DNA from: Cytophagaceae bacterium
GTDB lineage: Bacteria; Bacteroidota; Bacteroidia; Cytophagales; Flexibacteraceae
Assembly: GCA_947458545.1 (NCBI GenBank)
Contig: CANGYH010000001.1
Location: forward strand, 620,001-684,000
Length of the DNA: 64,000 nucleotides
Direction of reading: 5' to 3'
Positions within the stretch are counted from its first letter, which is position 1, and each line of letters starts with the position of its first letter. The notes under the pieces were generated by a model, which was not told where the DNA came from, did no database searches, and was given only the letters and a program-made list of their open reading frames with translations. The position numbers and the translations under genes were made by a program. Positions 48,263 through 56,812 of the stretch are shown in pieces.

Positions 48263-49270
48263 CTAGGAAAGGTAAGGCATCAAGACCTGGAGCTTTGCCT
48301 CTGTCTCTTGCCACTCGGCCAGCGGGTCAGACTCTGGCAGGATGCCACCACCCGCAAAAAGCGTTGGTTGGCCGGCCGTGAGGCACGCGCACCGAAGGTG
48401 CACATACAGGCTGGCATCTGCCTTTTGCGCAGGCAGATAGCCTACATAACCGGCATAAAGGCCACGGTGGCCACCCTCAAAACCATGCATCAGGCGCAGG
48501 GCAGCCTCTAAGGGCAACCCACCCACGGCGGGCGTAGGATGCAAGGCCGAGGCCACCTGCTGCAGGCTAAACTCCCCTGTAAATGAAATCTTAGTCTGCA
48601 AATGGGCAACAGCACCGGCCTGCACGGTTTGGGGCCCCGCTACGTTTAAATCTTGCGCGCCGAGCAGATCCAATTGAGCAATGATGGCCCCCGTCACCAG
48701 GTCTTGCTCCCTGTATTCTTTGGCAAGCCAGGGTGTTGAGTCAGCAAGGGCCCGTGTCCCGGCCAGAGACATTGTCTCAAAAGTGGTGCCTACTTGCCTA
48801 CAGAGTGTTTCGGGCGTTGCGGCTACCCATGTGCCAAGGGTGGGTATAGACACCAGGCTACAGAAGGCCTTGGGGTATGCCCGGCATAAACGCCAAAATG
48901 CAGCCGTGGCCTCCTCCATTGAGAAAGGCTGCCTAGGCAAAGTGGCCTTGCGGCAGATCACCACCTTCTTTGCGGCGCCGGCTTTCAGTGCATCAACAAG
49001 CGCCTGCAAACGAGCCAGATAAGTATCCTTATCTATGGCATGGAAAACAGGCCCAGGATGCAAGGGCCAATCCGCTGGCAAACGGCTATCTGGAGGGCAG
49101 CTTTGGGGCTGGCCTTGTATCACCAGGGGTGCTTGAGCCTCAAAAGGCTGCACCCAATAGCCGGCGGCCTGTATGTTGCCCGTCTGCGGCATAACCGGGC
49201 CATGGAGTGCCCACGCCTGCGCCTCGCCAGGCTCGCGCCAAAGGGCCCAGCCAGTAAAACCAGCCATCAT
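48263..49270 (-). CDS. menF: Isochorismate synthase-like enzyme
   Basis: A 335-residue chorismate-binding enzyme. The C-terminal domain has the family pattern: 'KVVICRKATLP', 'FCSLVSIPTLGTWVAATPETL', 'SLAGTRAL', 'YREQDLVTGAI', 'LHPTPAVGGLPLEAAL', 'YAGYVGYLPAQKADASLYVHLRCA', 'LFAGGGILPESDPLAEWQETEAK'. 'HPTPAVGG' and 'GGGI-x-x-x-S-D-P-x-x-E-W' mark isochorismate/anthranilate synthases; with menA 1.7 kb away, the menaquinone enzyme is most likely. It is shorter than E. coli MenF, lacking part of the N-terminal domain, as often in Bacteroidota. Its ATG overlaps the pyrC stop by 4 bases, so translation is coupled. Confidence 0.87.
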   Translation of the reverse strand: MMAGFTGWALWREPGEAQAWALHGPVMPQTGNIQAAGYWVQPFEAQAPLVIQGQPQSCPPDSRLPADWPLHPGPVFHAIDKDTYLARLQALVDALKAGAAKKVVICRKATLPRQPFSMEEATAAFWRLCRAYPKAFCSLVSIPTLGTWVAATPETLCRQVGTTFETMSLAGTRALADSTPWLAKEYREQDLVTGAIIAQLDLLGAQDLNVAGPQTVQAGAVAHLQTKISFTGEFSLQQVASALHPTPAVGGLPLEAALRLMHGFEGGHRGLYAGYVGYLPAQKADASLYVHLRCACLTAGQPTLFAGGGILPESDPLAEWQETEAKLQVLMPYLS

Positions 49271-50604
49271 CGGGCAAACGTCAGCCGCATGCCCGGGCGC
49301 TCGAAAAAGGTACCTTGCTGGTAAGCCTTGTGCCCACTAACCCATACCGTGCCAGGCATCCAGTCGAAGGTTTCGCCCTCAAAAGGAGACCAACCTACTT
49401 TATGGAAGATATTCTCTTTGGATACGGTCAGCTGGCGCTCGTCTAGTAATACCAGATCTGCCCAGGCGCCTTCGTCGGCATAGCCGCGGCCCTCCACATC
49501 AAAAAGGCTGGCAGGCTTGTGGCACATGTAATCTACCAGTTCTGGCAGAGACAACCTGCCCTGGCGTACCCAGCGGAGCCCTATCATGAGCGCATGTTGC
49601 ACCAACGGCAGCCCTGCGGGTGCCTTTCGGTAGCCCTGGGCTTTCTCTTCGGCCGTATGTGGGGCGTGGTCTGTGGCCATTACATCAATTCGCCCTTCTT
49701 TAAGGGCTTGCCATAGGGCATCCTGGTCGGTTTGGGTTTTAATGGCCGGGTTGCACTTGATCTTGTCGCCCAGGCGTGGGTAGTCTTTGTCGGTAAAGCT
49801 CAGGTGGTGTACGCAGACCTCGCTCGTGATGCGCTTGGGGTGCTGCCTAAAGTCTCCAGGCTCAAAGAGTTGTGTCTCTGCTGCCGTGGTGATGTGCAGC
49901 ACATGCAGCCTGGTGCCAAGCCGCTTGGCCCGCTCCACTGCTTGAGAGCTAGAGCGGTAGCAAGCCTCTACCGGGCGAATGCGCGGGTGAATATCTGGTG
50001 GCAGCTGGTCTTCGGGTACGTCGGCCCACTGGGCCTCAAATGCTTTAACGGTGCCCTCATCTTCGGCATGGATGGCTATCAAGGCAGGGGCCTCGGCAAA
50101 GAGGCGCTCTATGGCCGCCTCGTTATCTATGAGCATATTGCCGGTGCTAGAGCCCAAGAATGCCTTTATGCCGCAAACGTGGCGGTAGTCCACCTTCAAA
50201 ACCTCGGCTAGGTTTTGGTTGCTGGCCCCCATAAAGAAGCTATAGTTGCCCAGGCTGGTGCGGGCGGCAATGGCGTACTTGTCTTCCAGCAGATCCACCG
50301 TCAGCGCATTAGGTACGGTGTTGGGCATCTCCATAAAGGTGGTGGTACCTCCGGCCACGGCAGCCCGGCTCTCTGTGGCGATGTTGGCCTTGTGCGTAAG
50401 GCCAGGCTCGCGGAAGTGCACCTGATCATCCACAACGCCGGGCATCAGAAAGCGGCCTTCGCCTGCCACTTCTTCCACGGCATGGTCGGTTTGCAATCCC
50501 TGGCCGATCTTCTGAATGCGGCCGTCTTTTATAAGCACGTCTACCTCTTGCGTTAGGCCCCGGTTAACCAGTTTTACCTCTTTAATCAAGTAGCTTGCTG
50601 CCAT
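49267..50604 (-). CDS. pyrC: Dihydroorotase
   Basis: A 445-residue amidohydrolase of pyrimidine synthesis that cyclises carbamoyl aspartate. Metal ligands are in 'LMPGVVDDQVHFREPGLTHKA' (here D-x-x-V-H-F in place of D-x-H-V-H) and the later His residues in 'ALIAIHAEDEGT' and 'RLHVLHITTAAE'; the catalytic Asp is in 'VMATDHAPHTAEEKAQGY'. 'AGVPLVQH'-type 'AGLPLVQHALMIGLRWV' is standard. The first metal His is replaced (Asp-Gln-Val-His in 'DDQVHF'), which is a known variation in Bacteroidota-type dihydroorotases but worth confirming. The frame opens at 50703; I start at ATG 50604 ('MAASYLIKEVKLVNRG'). Confidence 0.88.
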   Translation of the reverse strand: MAASYLIKEVKLVNRGLTQEVDVLIKDGRIQKIGQGLQTDHAVEEVAGEGRFLMPGVVDDQVHFREPGLTHKANIATESRAAVAGGTTTFMEMPNTVPNALTVDLLEDKYAIAARTSLGNYSFFMGASNQNLAEVLKVDYRHVCGIKAFLGSSTGNMLIDNEAAIERLFAEAPALIAIHAEDEGTVKAFEAQWADVPEDQLPPDIHPRIRPVEACYRSSSQAVERAKRLGTRLHVLHITTAAETQLFEPGDFRQHPKRITSEVCVHHLSFTDKDYPRLGDKIKCNPAIKTQTDQDALWQALKEGRIDVMATDHAPHTAEEKAQGYRKAPAGLPLVQHALMIGLRWVRQGRLSLPELVDYMCHKPASLFDVEGRGYADEGAWADLVLLDERQLTVSKENIFHKVGWSPFEGETFDWMPGTVWVSGHKAYQQGTFFERPGMRLTFAR

Positions 50605-50644
50605 ATCACCATGCCGGCAATATTGCGCCGGTCTGCCCACAAAT

Positions 50645-50995
50645 ATGAGCAATCCGTCTCCTACCCTGGCCCAGATACAGGCCCAAACCGATGCTTGGAT
50701 CAAGACGGTCGGCGTCCGTTACTTCTCTGAGCTTACCAATATGGCCATCTTGACGGAAGAGGTAGGCGAGCTGGCCAGGTTGATGGCTCGCACGTATGGA
50801 GACCAGTCTTTTAAGTCATCTGACCTTAACCGAGACCTGGGCGAGGAAATGGCCGATGTCCTTTGGGTACTCGTTTGCCTGGCCAACCAGACGGGCATAG
50901 ACTTGACCGACGCCTGGGCCAAACGCATGGAAGCAAAAACCCAGCGAGACGCCACCCGGCATCTAAACAACCCAAAGCTGGGCCCCGCCCAGTAG
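50645..50995 (+). CDS. MazG-like nucleotide pyrophosphohydrolase
   Basis: A 116-residue all-alpha NTP pyrophosphohydrolase. The MazG motif E-x-x-E-x12-28-E-x-x-D is visible: 'MAILTEEVGELARLMAR' (EExxE) and 'DLGEEMADVLWVLVCLANQTG' (ExxD). Family members hydrolyse nucleoside triphosphates to monophosphates, cleansing the pool. The length is typical of the single-domain type. It diverges from pyrC (41 bases between starts) and converges with menA. Confidence 0.88.
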   Translation: MSNPSPTLAQIQAQTDAWIKTVGVRYFSELTNMAILTEEVGELARLMARTYGDQSFKSSDLNRDLGEEMADVLWVLVCLANQTGIDLTDAWAKRMEAKTQRDATRHLNNPKLGPAQ

Positions 50996-51001
50996 CCGGC
51001 C

Positions 51002-51934
51002 CTAAAAACCCAGCCCTGCCGGGTACCGCTGCGCCAGCACATAACCCAGGCCCAGAGCCAGGTCTGAGGCCAGTGCCATCAGGGCAAGCTGTTTTAGGTA
51101 AGGGTCTGCCTCGGCAGGTGTAGCCAGCTTATAAATGGAGATGGCATGGCACACCAACCCTATGGCGGGGATCATCCACAAGTATAGATATGGGCTGTGG
51201 CCGGGCGCACTTGCCGTAAACAGCAGGTTGGCAATCAATGCGCCGCCTACCAGGCAAGCATGGTAGCGTTTGCCGCCTGCATAGCCCAACCGCACGGGTA
51301 TGGAGTATTTGCCTGCTGCCTTGTCGGAGATTACGTCTCGCAAGTTGTTTATGTTGAGCACACCCGTAGCCAGCAAACCGGCCGATACAGCTGCCCAGCC
51401 TACCTGTGCCTCTAGCCTGGCCCCGTAGAGCGTGTAGGTACCCAGCACCCCTACCCAACCAAAAAAGACAAAGACAGAAATGTCTCCCAGCCCGGCGTAG
51501 CCATAGGGCCGCTTGCCGTTGGTATAGAGAATAGCTGCCGCTATACACAGCAGCCCCAGCCCCAAAAACGTAAGCAGTTGCGCCCAATCGGTAAAGGCTA
51601 CCCAAAGCAAGCCAATACCAGCCCCCAAGGCTACAACGGAAGTAATAACAACTGCGCGGCGCATCTGCCCGGCAGAGATGGTGCCCTGTTGCACAGCACG
51701 CTGCGGCCCCTGCCTGCCTGCATGATCTGCACCATGGAGGGTGTCGCCCAGGTCGTTGGCGTAGTTAGATAGTACTTGCAACGCCAGGGTGGTTAGCAAG
51801 GCCAAGGCCAGAATGTCTGCCCGGAAAAGCCCCCGCCCTTCTGCCAGCAGGCTGCCGAGCAAAATGCTGGCAAAGGCCAAGGGTAGGGTGCGCAAGCGGG
51901 CGGCTTCTATCCAAACGCGTAGGGGTGCTGCCAT
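51002..51934 (-). CDS. menA: 1,4-dihydroxy-2-naphthoate polyprenyltransferase
   Basis: A 310-residue UbiA-family membrane enzyme that attaches the isoprenoid chain in menaquinone synthesis. It has about eight to nine membrane helices. The first Asp-rich motif is 'LQVLSNYANDLGDTLHGADH' (N-x-x-x-D-x-x-x-D type) followed by 'RQGPQRAVQQGTIS', the MenA signature. The second is 'LNINNLRDVISDKAAGKYSIPVRLG'. The start at 51934 ('MAAPLRVWIEAARLRTLP') matches the family. With menF nearby it supports a menaquinone-based respiratory chain. Confidence 0.93.
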   Translation of the reverse strand: MAAPLRVWIEAARLRTLPLAFASILLGSLLAEGRGLFRADILALALLTTLALQVLSNYANDLGDTLHGADHAGRQGPQRAVQQGTISAGQMRRAVVITSVVALGAGIGLLWVAFTDWAQLLTFLGLGLLCIAAAILYTNGKRPYGYAGLGDISVFVFFGWVGVLGTYTLYGARLEAQVGWAAVSAGLLATGVLNINNLRDVISDKAAGKYSIPVRLGYAGGKRYHACLVGGALIANLLFTASAPGHSPYLYLWMIPAIGLVCHAISIYKLATPAEADPYLKQLALMALASDLALGLGYVLAQRYPAGLGF

Positions 51935-52098
51935 TGCGCACAAAGGTATTGCAACAAGCAAGGCACCTGGCCGAAACGCCCTGCAGATGCCGCATGCTTT
52001 GCAATGGTGTTAATGTTAGGTCAATTTTTATGAACTTTTAGCAGACTATGGGGCTTTCAGCCATTACATTCGCAATCTTTGCACAATCGATAGATTGT

Positions 52099-52269
52099 AT
52101 GCGCTTTCCTGCCCAATCGTCTTACCCTGCCCGGCCTTCGGGCATCAGCCTGCGGTTTTTGGTAGGCATGGCTCTGTTGAGCATCATGCTGATTTTCTAT
52201 TGCCTTTGGCCACCTCAAACATCCGTGGCAAGGCACCAGCCTGCGCGCCGCAACATGATGGTTAAATAA
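52099..52269 (+). CDS. Small single-pass membrane protein
   Basis: A 56-residue protein ('MRFPAQSSYPARPSGISLRF', then 'LVGMALLSIMLIFYCLWPP') with one membrane helix and a basic C-terminal tail. The frame is open to 52048, but the stretch before 52099 is AT-rich promoter-like DNA. No function is known. It precedes obgE by 57 bases on the same strand. Confidence 0.4.
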   Translation: MRFPAQSSYPARPSGISLRFLVGMALLSIMLIFYCLWPPQTSVARHQPARRNMMVK

Positions 52270-52314
52270 AGGGGAAGCCCCGCCCCAAAAGCAAGTTGGG
52301 CAGCGCAAGGGCTG

Positions 52315-52322
52315 CAACTTTG
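52315..52322 (+). promoter_or_regulatory. -7-like box before obgE
   Basis: CAACTTTG, one base off TAnnTTTG, ends 4 bases before the GTG start. A TTGG (52296-52299) lies about 16 bases upstream. Confidence 0.35.
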
Positions 52323-52326
52323 GGGT

Positions 52327-53355
52327 GTGGCTTCAGACAACTTCATAGATTACGTCAAAATCTTCTTGCGCTCAGGTGCGGGAGGGGCGGGCTCCAGGCA
52401 CTTTTTCAGGGCTAAGGGATTACCCAATGGCGGGCCAGACGGCGGCAACGGTGGCAAGGGCGGCAGCATCATCGTGCGGGCCAACCCGCAGCTTTGGACG
52501 CTGCTGCACCTCAAATACACCAAGCACATCCACGCAGAGGGTGGCCAAGGCGGCGGAGAAAACAACAAGACCGGGGCCGACGGCCAAAGCCGGCTGTTAG
52601 AAGTACCGGTGGGCACCGTTATCAAAAACGCCGAGACGGGCGAGATTGTGGCCGAAGCCGACAAGCCCGGCCAAGACCTTGTAGTACTGCCCGGCGGCCG
52701 GGGTGGCCTGGGCAATACCAATTTCAAAACCAGCACCAACCAGGCCCCAGACTACGCCCAGCCCGGCGAGCCCTACCAAGAGGGATGGTATGTCTTTGAG
52801 CTTAAACTGCTGGCAGACGTAGGCCTGGTGGGCTTTCCGAACGCGGGCAAAAGCACCTTGCTGGCCGCCGTATCTGAAGCCAAGCCCAAGATTGCAGACT
52901 ATCCCTTTACCACTATTACGCCCAACCTGGGCGTGGTGGCCGTACGCGGCTACACCACGTTTGTGATGGCTGACATCCCCGGCATCATAGAAGGTGCCAG
53001 CGAGGGCAAGGGTCTGGGGCTGCGCTTTTTGCGCCATATTGAGCGCAATGCCGTACTGCTGTTTCTGATTCCGGCAGACGAGCCAGACTATGCCCAGGCC
53101 TACCAGATTTTGATGAACGAGCTGGAGGCCCACAACCCAGACTTGGTGACAAAGCCGCGGCTGGTGGCCATCAGCAAGGGAGACCTTATGACCGAAGAGG
53201 GCGAGGCCCAACTGGCAGCCTTGCGCAAGCAAGGGCACGTGGCTGTCTTTTCTGCGGCTACGGGCCAAGGTATTCAGGCGTTAAAAGACTTGTTATGGCA
53301 GGCCCTGCAAGCGGGCGGAAAAAAATCTGCAGAAGATTTAAGCGACGAAGGGTAG
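52327..53355 (+). CDS. obgE: GTPase ObgE/CgtA
   Basis: A 342-residue Obg-family GTPase linked to ribosome assembly and stress control. The Gly-rich Obg domain covers about 1-157 ('FIDYVKIFLRSGAGGAGSRHF', 'PDGGNGGKGG', 'LPGGRGGLGN'). The G domain follows: G1 'VGFPNAGKST', G2 'YPFTTITPNLG', G3 'MADIPGIIEGA', G4 'VAISKGD' (Ser in place of the usual Asn of NKxD) and G5-like 'FSAAT'. There is no C-terminal OCT domain, as in many bacteria. GTG is the only sensible start. Confidence 0.95.
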   Translation: MASDNFIDYVKIFLRSGAGGAGSRHFFRAKGLPNGGPDGGNGGKGGSIIVRANPQLWTLLHLKYTKHIHAEGGQGGGENNKTGADGQSRLLEVPVGTVIKNAETGEIVAEADKPGQDLVVLPGGRGGLGNTNFKTSTNQAPDYAQPGEPYQEGWYVFELKLLADVGLVGFPNAGKSTLLAAVSEAKPKIADYPFTTITPNLGVVAVRGYTTFVMADIPGIIEGASEGKGLGLRFLRHIERNAVLLFLIPADEPDYAQAYQILMNELEAHNPDLVTKPRLVAISKGDLMTEEGEAQLAALRKQGHVAVFSAATGQGIQALKDLLWQALQAGGKKSAEDLSDEG

Positions 53356-53393
53356 GCCAGTTGTCTTACGTGCAGAATCCTGATTAACAAAAC

Positions 53394-53401
53394 CACCTTT
53401 G
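53394..53401 (+). promoter_or_regulatory. -7-like box before the lipoprotein gene
   Basis: CACCTTTG ends 6 bases before the ATG at 53408, the same layout as at obgE, leuS and polX. Confidence 0.35.
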
Positions 53402-53407
53402 CCGCCT

Positions 53408-53770
53408 ATGCCCGCCGCCCTAAACCACCTGAGCCGCATGCTGTTTGCCTTGGGCCTGGCCGTGGCCTCAGGACCTTGGGCAGGCTGTACAGACCTGGCC
53501 GCGCCCACACCGCAGCCCACGCCTGCAGACTCTCTGCCTGCACTACTTGTAACCCAGCCCGGTTTTTGGCTAGGGCCCGTATTGCCCCCCGGCCGGGCCT
53601 TTACGCTGGAGTTTACCGGGCTAGACAGCGGCCTGGTGCGCCCCTTGCAGGCCGACAGCCTGCGCTACGAGCCACGCTACAACCGCCTGCCGCGCCAAGA
53701 CGAAGGCCACTATAAAATATGCGCCGAGAACCGTTGCCAGGTAGGGCGCATCGTTTTCGCCTTGCGATAG
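53408..53770 (+). CDS. Small lipoprotein
   Basis: A 120-residue protein with a lipoprotein signal peptide: 'RMLFALGLAVASGPWAGC' with the candidate lipidated Cys after 'PWAG'. The mature part is Pro-rich and then a small beta domain ('GFWLGPVLPPGRAFTLEFTG') with a Cys pair near the end ('YKICAENRCQVG'). No family is recognised. It lies 46 bases before the sigma factor gene and may share its transcript. Confidence 0.55.
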   Translation: MPAALNHLSRMLFALGLAVASGPWAGCTDLAAPTPQPTPADSLPALLVTQPGFWLGPVLPPGRAFTLEFTGLDSGLVRPLQADSLRYEPRYNRLPRQDEGHYKICAENRCQVGRIVFALR

Positions 53771-53816
53771 GCGCCTTACTTTAACCCATCCTTCCTTTTG
53801 CATTAATCCAAACAGC

Positions 53817-54374
53817 ATGCGTACGGAGGCCGAGCTTGTACATGATTGCCTGAAAGGCAACCGGGCTGCCGAGCGCGAATTGTTTGACCGCTTTGCCGGC
53901 CGGATGGCTGCCGTTTGTAGGCGCTACACGACCTCGCCCGACGATGCGCAAGACTTGCTGCAAGAGGGATTTATCAAGGTTTATGCCAAGCTTGGCACCT
54001 GGCAAGGCGGCTCGCTAGAGGGTTGGATGCGTAAGATTTTTATCCACCAGTGCCTCAATGCTTACCACAGCAGGCAACGGCGGCTGGCCCTTATAGAGCA
54101 ACAGACCGAAGCCCAAGACGATATAGCCCTGCACGAGGGCTTTTACGACTTTCTGGCAACAGAAGCCATCCTGGCGGCCATTGATACACTGCCAGAAGGT
54201 GCCAGGGTCATCTTCAATCTCTTTGCCATAGAAGGCTATGCCCATACCGAGATCGCCCAGATGCTCAACCTCTCTGAGGGAGCCTGCCGCTCTCAACTCA
54301 CACGCGCCCGCAAGCTGCTGCAAGAGCGCCTCGGGCAAAAAAAACGCACTACACCAACCCCGCACCACCCATGA
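53817..54374 (+). CDS. ECF-type RNA polymerase sigma factor
   Basis: A 185-residue sigma-70-family factor of the extracytoplasmic-function class. Region 2 is 'TEAELVHDCLKGNRAAEREL...', with 'YTTSPDDAQDLLQEGFIKVYAKLGTWQGGSLEGWMRKI'. Region 4 is 'IDTLPEGARVIFNLFAIEGYAHTEIAQMLNLSEGACRSQLTRARKLLQERL'. The next gene starts within its stop (ATGA overlap) and encodes a membrane protein that could be its regulator. Confidence 0.92.
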   Translation: MRTEAELVHDCLKGNRAAERELFDRFAGRMAAVCRRYTTSPDDAQDLLQEGFIKVYAKLGTWQGGSLEGWMRKIFIHQCLNAYHSRQRRLALIEQQTEAQDDIALHEGFYDFLATEAILAAIDTLPEGARVIFNLFAIEGYAHTEIAQMLNLSEGACRSQLTRARKLLQERLGQKKRTTPTPHHP

Positions 54375-55819
54375 GCGAGCGAACATTCGGGCAAGGGTTT
54401 TTAGCCGACAGGCTCTATAACCTTGAGGATCCTATACCCTCGGGCACCTTCGACGCTATCCGGCGCAAGCGTCGCAAGCGGCCAGTCTTCTGGCTATGGC
54501 TGCTGCCCTTGGCCCTGTCCTTAGGCGGACTGAGCCTTTACCTTTCCCGCCAATCGGAAGGCTCCGCAAGCCAAGGCACAACCACCTTGGCATCAGCAGC
54601 ACACAGTGGGAGCCAAGGCCATGCGCAACCTGAGGCTCCGGCTCCAAGCAGCGACCATGGCCATGCAACCGGCCAAACCAGCCGAGAGCGCCTCACCCTA
54701 TCTGGAAATGAGCCCTCATCCGCACCTGCCGGGCCTGATCTTACCCAAGCGATTGCCGCCGATGGCGAATCCGGCGCCCTTTCTTCGGAAAAAAATGGTG
54801 GCAAGTCTGCCAGAGTACGCAAGCAGAATCGCACTTCCTACCTTAAGGGGCGGTTTGCAGGGGCACGAACCTTAAACCGGAGGATTGGGCCTACCGGCTC
54901 AATTGAAGGCGCGGAGCGGCAAGAAATGCATGATGCAGTCGGCAGCGCATATCCAGATGATTTGGTCGCATCTGAAAAAGAAACGGCAGCCGATGCGAGC
55001 GCCTCCGCCCAGGCACCAGAGCTGGCATTCTTTGCGGCAGAAGGTAGCAGCCTCGCTCCTGATATGATGCAGACACGACTGCCCAGCCTAGCTTTCTCAG
55101 CGCACAGGTTAGACTTAGGCGAAGTCTGGCCCGTTGCCGTGGGCAAACCGCGGCCCTTCAGCCTGGGCCGGTCAGAGGTACTTGTTTCGTTGGGCCCGAT
55201 GGCGTTGTTGCAACAAACCAGCCTCACCGCGAGCAACGCACCAGGCGCCGAGCCTGGCATGCAATACCAGGCTGACTATTTGCAACCAGGCATCGGGCTA
55301 GAAGCCTCCGTTTCGGTGCGGACGGCGCTCTCACCCAGCCTGGCCTTATTGGCCGGGGCCAGCAGCCTGGCCCTTTGGCAAGCGGCCACGGGCACGGCCA
55401 TACCTACCCAGCGCCCACAGCATAGCTACCAGGCCAGCGGTATAGACAACCTGCTTTACGGCACCCCGGTGTCAGGCCGGCCCTTTACGGCCAAATCACT
55501 GGTATGGATGCCCGTTGCGCCCCAGTGCCTGTTAGAGGCCCGCCTGCCACGGGCTAGTTGGGGCATTGCCGCCGGTGCCTACCTGGTAGCCGCCACCCAG
55601 ACGTTTACCAGCACCACAGGAGCCTCTCTAGCGGCCGAGGCCTTCGCCACCAGCCAGCCGCTGCAACCTATGGCACAGTTTTGGGCCGAGGCCACGCGTA
55701 CCCGCATCGCCGTCACGGCGCGGCGCATTCAGGGTCAAAACCTGCTGCCCTACCCCGCACCTACCCAATCTACGGGCTGGGCCATCAGCGCAAGCATGAG
55801 CTATCGTTTGGGTTGGTAA
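54371..55819 (+). CDS. Membrane protein coupled to the sigma factor, with C-terminal barrel-like region
   Basis: A 482-residue protein. The N-terminal 40 residues are cytoplasmic and resemble the short region before the helix in Bacteroidota anti-sigma proteins ('LYNLEDPIPSGTFDAIRRKRR'). One membrane helix follows ('PVFWLWLLPLALSLGGLSLYL'). A low-complexity Ser/Ala/Gln-rich linker covers about 65-200. The last ~230 residues look like an outer-membrane barrel ('RSEVLVSLGPMALLQQTSL', 'GIGLEASVSVRTAL', ending 'WAISASMSYRLGW' with terminal Trp). Such a protein could span the periplasm and link the surface to the sigma factor. This role is inferred from coupling and layout only. Confidence 0.6.
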   Translation: MSERTFGQGFLADRLYNLEDPIPSGTFDAIRRKRRKRPVFWLWLLPLALSLGGLSLYLSRQSEGSASQGTTTLASAAHSGSQGHAQPEAPAPSSDHGHATGQTSRERLTLSGNEPSSAPAGPDLTQAIAADGESGALSSEKNGGKSARVRKQNRTSYLKGRFAGARTLNRRIGPTGSIEGAERQEMHDAVGSAYPDDLVASEKETAADASASAQAPELAFFAAEGSSLAPDMMQTRLPSLAFSAHRLDLGEVWPVAVGKPRPFSLGRSEVLVSLGPMALLQQTSLTASNAPGAEPGMQYQADYLQPGIGLEASVSVRTALSPSLALLAGASSLALWQAATGTAIPTQRPQHSYQASGIDNLLYGTPVSGRPFTAKSLVWMPVAPQCLLEARLPRASWGIAAGAYLVAATQTFTSTTGASLAAEAFATSQPLQPMAQFWAEATRTRIAVTARRIQGQNLLPYPAPTQSTGWAISASMSYRLGW

Positions 55820-55835
55820 AAGCCAAAAAAAGACC

Positions 55836-55852
55836 CTTGGCACGTTGCCAAG
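55836..55852 (+). terminator. Terminator of the sigma-factor operon
   Basis: Arms CTTGGCA and TGCCAAG with a 3-base loop, preceded by an A-run and followed by AGCCTTTTGG. It lies 17 bases after the stop. Confidence 0.65.
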
Positions 55853-55865
55853 AGCCTTTTGGTGA

Positions 55866-55940
55866 TGGTAGCCGCGCCGGGAATCGAACCCAGATCAAAC
55901 GTTTAGGAAACGTCTATTCTATCCGTTGAACTACGCAGCC
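55866..55940 (-). tRNA. tRNA-Arg(CCU)
   Basis: Read on the minus strand the gene is 75 nt including an encoded CCA. Acceptor GGCTGCG pairs with CGCGGCT through two wobble pairs. D-arm GTTCAACGGATAGAAT, anticodon loop TTCCTAA (anticodon CCT), T-loop GGTTCGATTCC, discriminator A. CCU reads the rare AGG codon. Confidence 0.93.
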
Positions 55941-56020
55941 AGATGCAAATTGCGGCCGCAAAGATAGAAATAGCAGCCAGCGTTCTAAACCCATACGGTA
56001 GCAATCTGGTTTTATCGGTT

Positions 56021-56752
56021 ATGACAGAGGCACCAATACCCGCCCACCTGGCCCCCGCCCCGCCCCGTGGCGAAGGTGTCTGGATCGGGCTCGTCATAAT
56101 GGGGTTGTGGGCCTGCAAGCTGGCCGTAGCGTTGGCAATGCCTATCGACTGGGCTTCGCCTTGGACGTATGTATTGGTGTTGTTGCTTACCCACTTATAC
56201 ACGGGTATGTTCATCACCGCGCACGACGCCATGCATGGCTTGGTGTCTGCCGCCAAGGGGCTTAACCGGGCCATAGGAACTTTGGCCGCCCTGTTGTTTG
56301 CCTACAACTGGTACCCTACCCTGCTGGCTAATCACCAAAAGCACCACGCCTACGCCGCGCAGTCTCAAGACCCAGATTGGCACCCTGGTGGGTTTTGGGT
56401 ATGGTACCTCAGCTTTGCCAGGCACTACATCACCTGGTGGCAAATAGCAGCCATGGCCGTTACCTACAACCTGGCAAAACTGTGGCTGCCCGCCGAAAAC
56501 CTGATTCTGTTTTGGATGGTACCTGCGGTGGCCAGCACTTTCCAGCTCTTTTACTTTGGCACATACCTGCCGCACAAAGGCGACCACGCCCCAGCAGACC
56601 CACACCGTGCCCGCAGCCAGGGCCTGGGCCACGCGTGGGCTTTTGCTACATGCTATTTCTTTGGCTACCACCACGAGCACCACGCTATGCCCTGGCTGCC
56701 ATGGTATAAACTGCCTAGCGCCCGGGCATTTACGGCCCAGGCAGAAGCATAG
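56021..56752 (+). CDS. crtW: Beta-carotene ketolase-like enzyme (CrtW-like)
   Basis: A 243-residue integral membrane di-iron enzyme of the fatty acid desaturase/carotenoid oxygenase superfamily. Four or more helices hold the His clusters: 'GMFITAHDAMHGLVSA', 'LLANHQKHHAYAAQSQDPDWHPG' and 'FATCYFFGYHHEHHAMPWLPWYKLP'. 'QLFYFGTYLPHKGDHAPADPHRA' is characteristic of CrtW, which adds 4-keto groups to beta-carotene. The frame opens at 55943, right beside the tRNA, but the CrtW-like sequence begins at ATG 56021. No other carotenoid gene is in the window. A related hydroxylase cannot be fully excluded. Confidence 0.8.
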   Translation: MTEAPIPAHLAPAPPRGEGVWIGLVIMGLWACKLAVALAMPIDWASPWTYVLVLLLTHLYTGMFITAHDAMHGLVSAAKGLNRAIGTLAALLFAYNWYPTLLANHQKHHAYAAQSQDPDWHPGGFWVWYLSFARHYITWWQIAAMAVTYNLAKLWLPAENLILFWMVPAVASTFQLFYFGTYLPHKGDHAPADPHRARSQGLGHAWAFATCYFFGYHHEHHAMPWLPWYKLPSARAFTAQAEA

Positions 56753-56812
56753 GGCATCTTAGAGGTCGCCATCTGCGTAAGTTCTAGCTTTACCCTGTTT
56801 CTTTGGGGCTCT

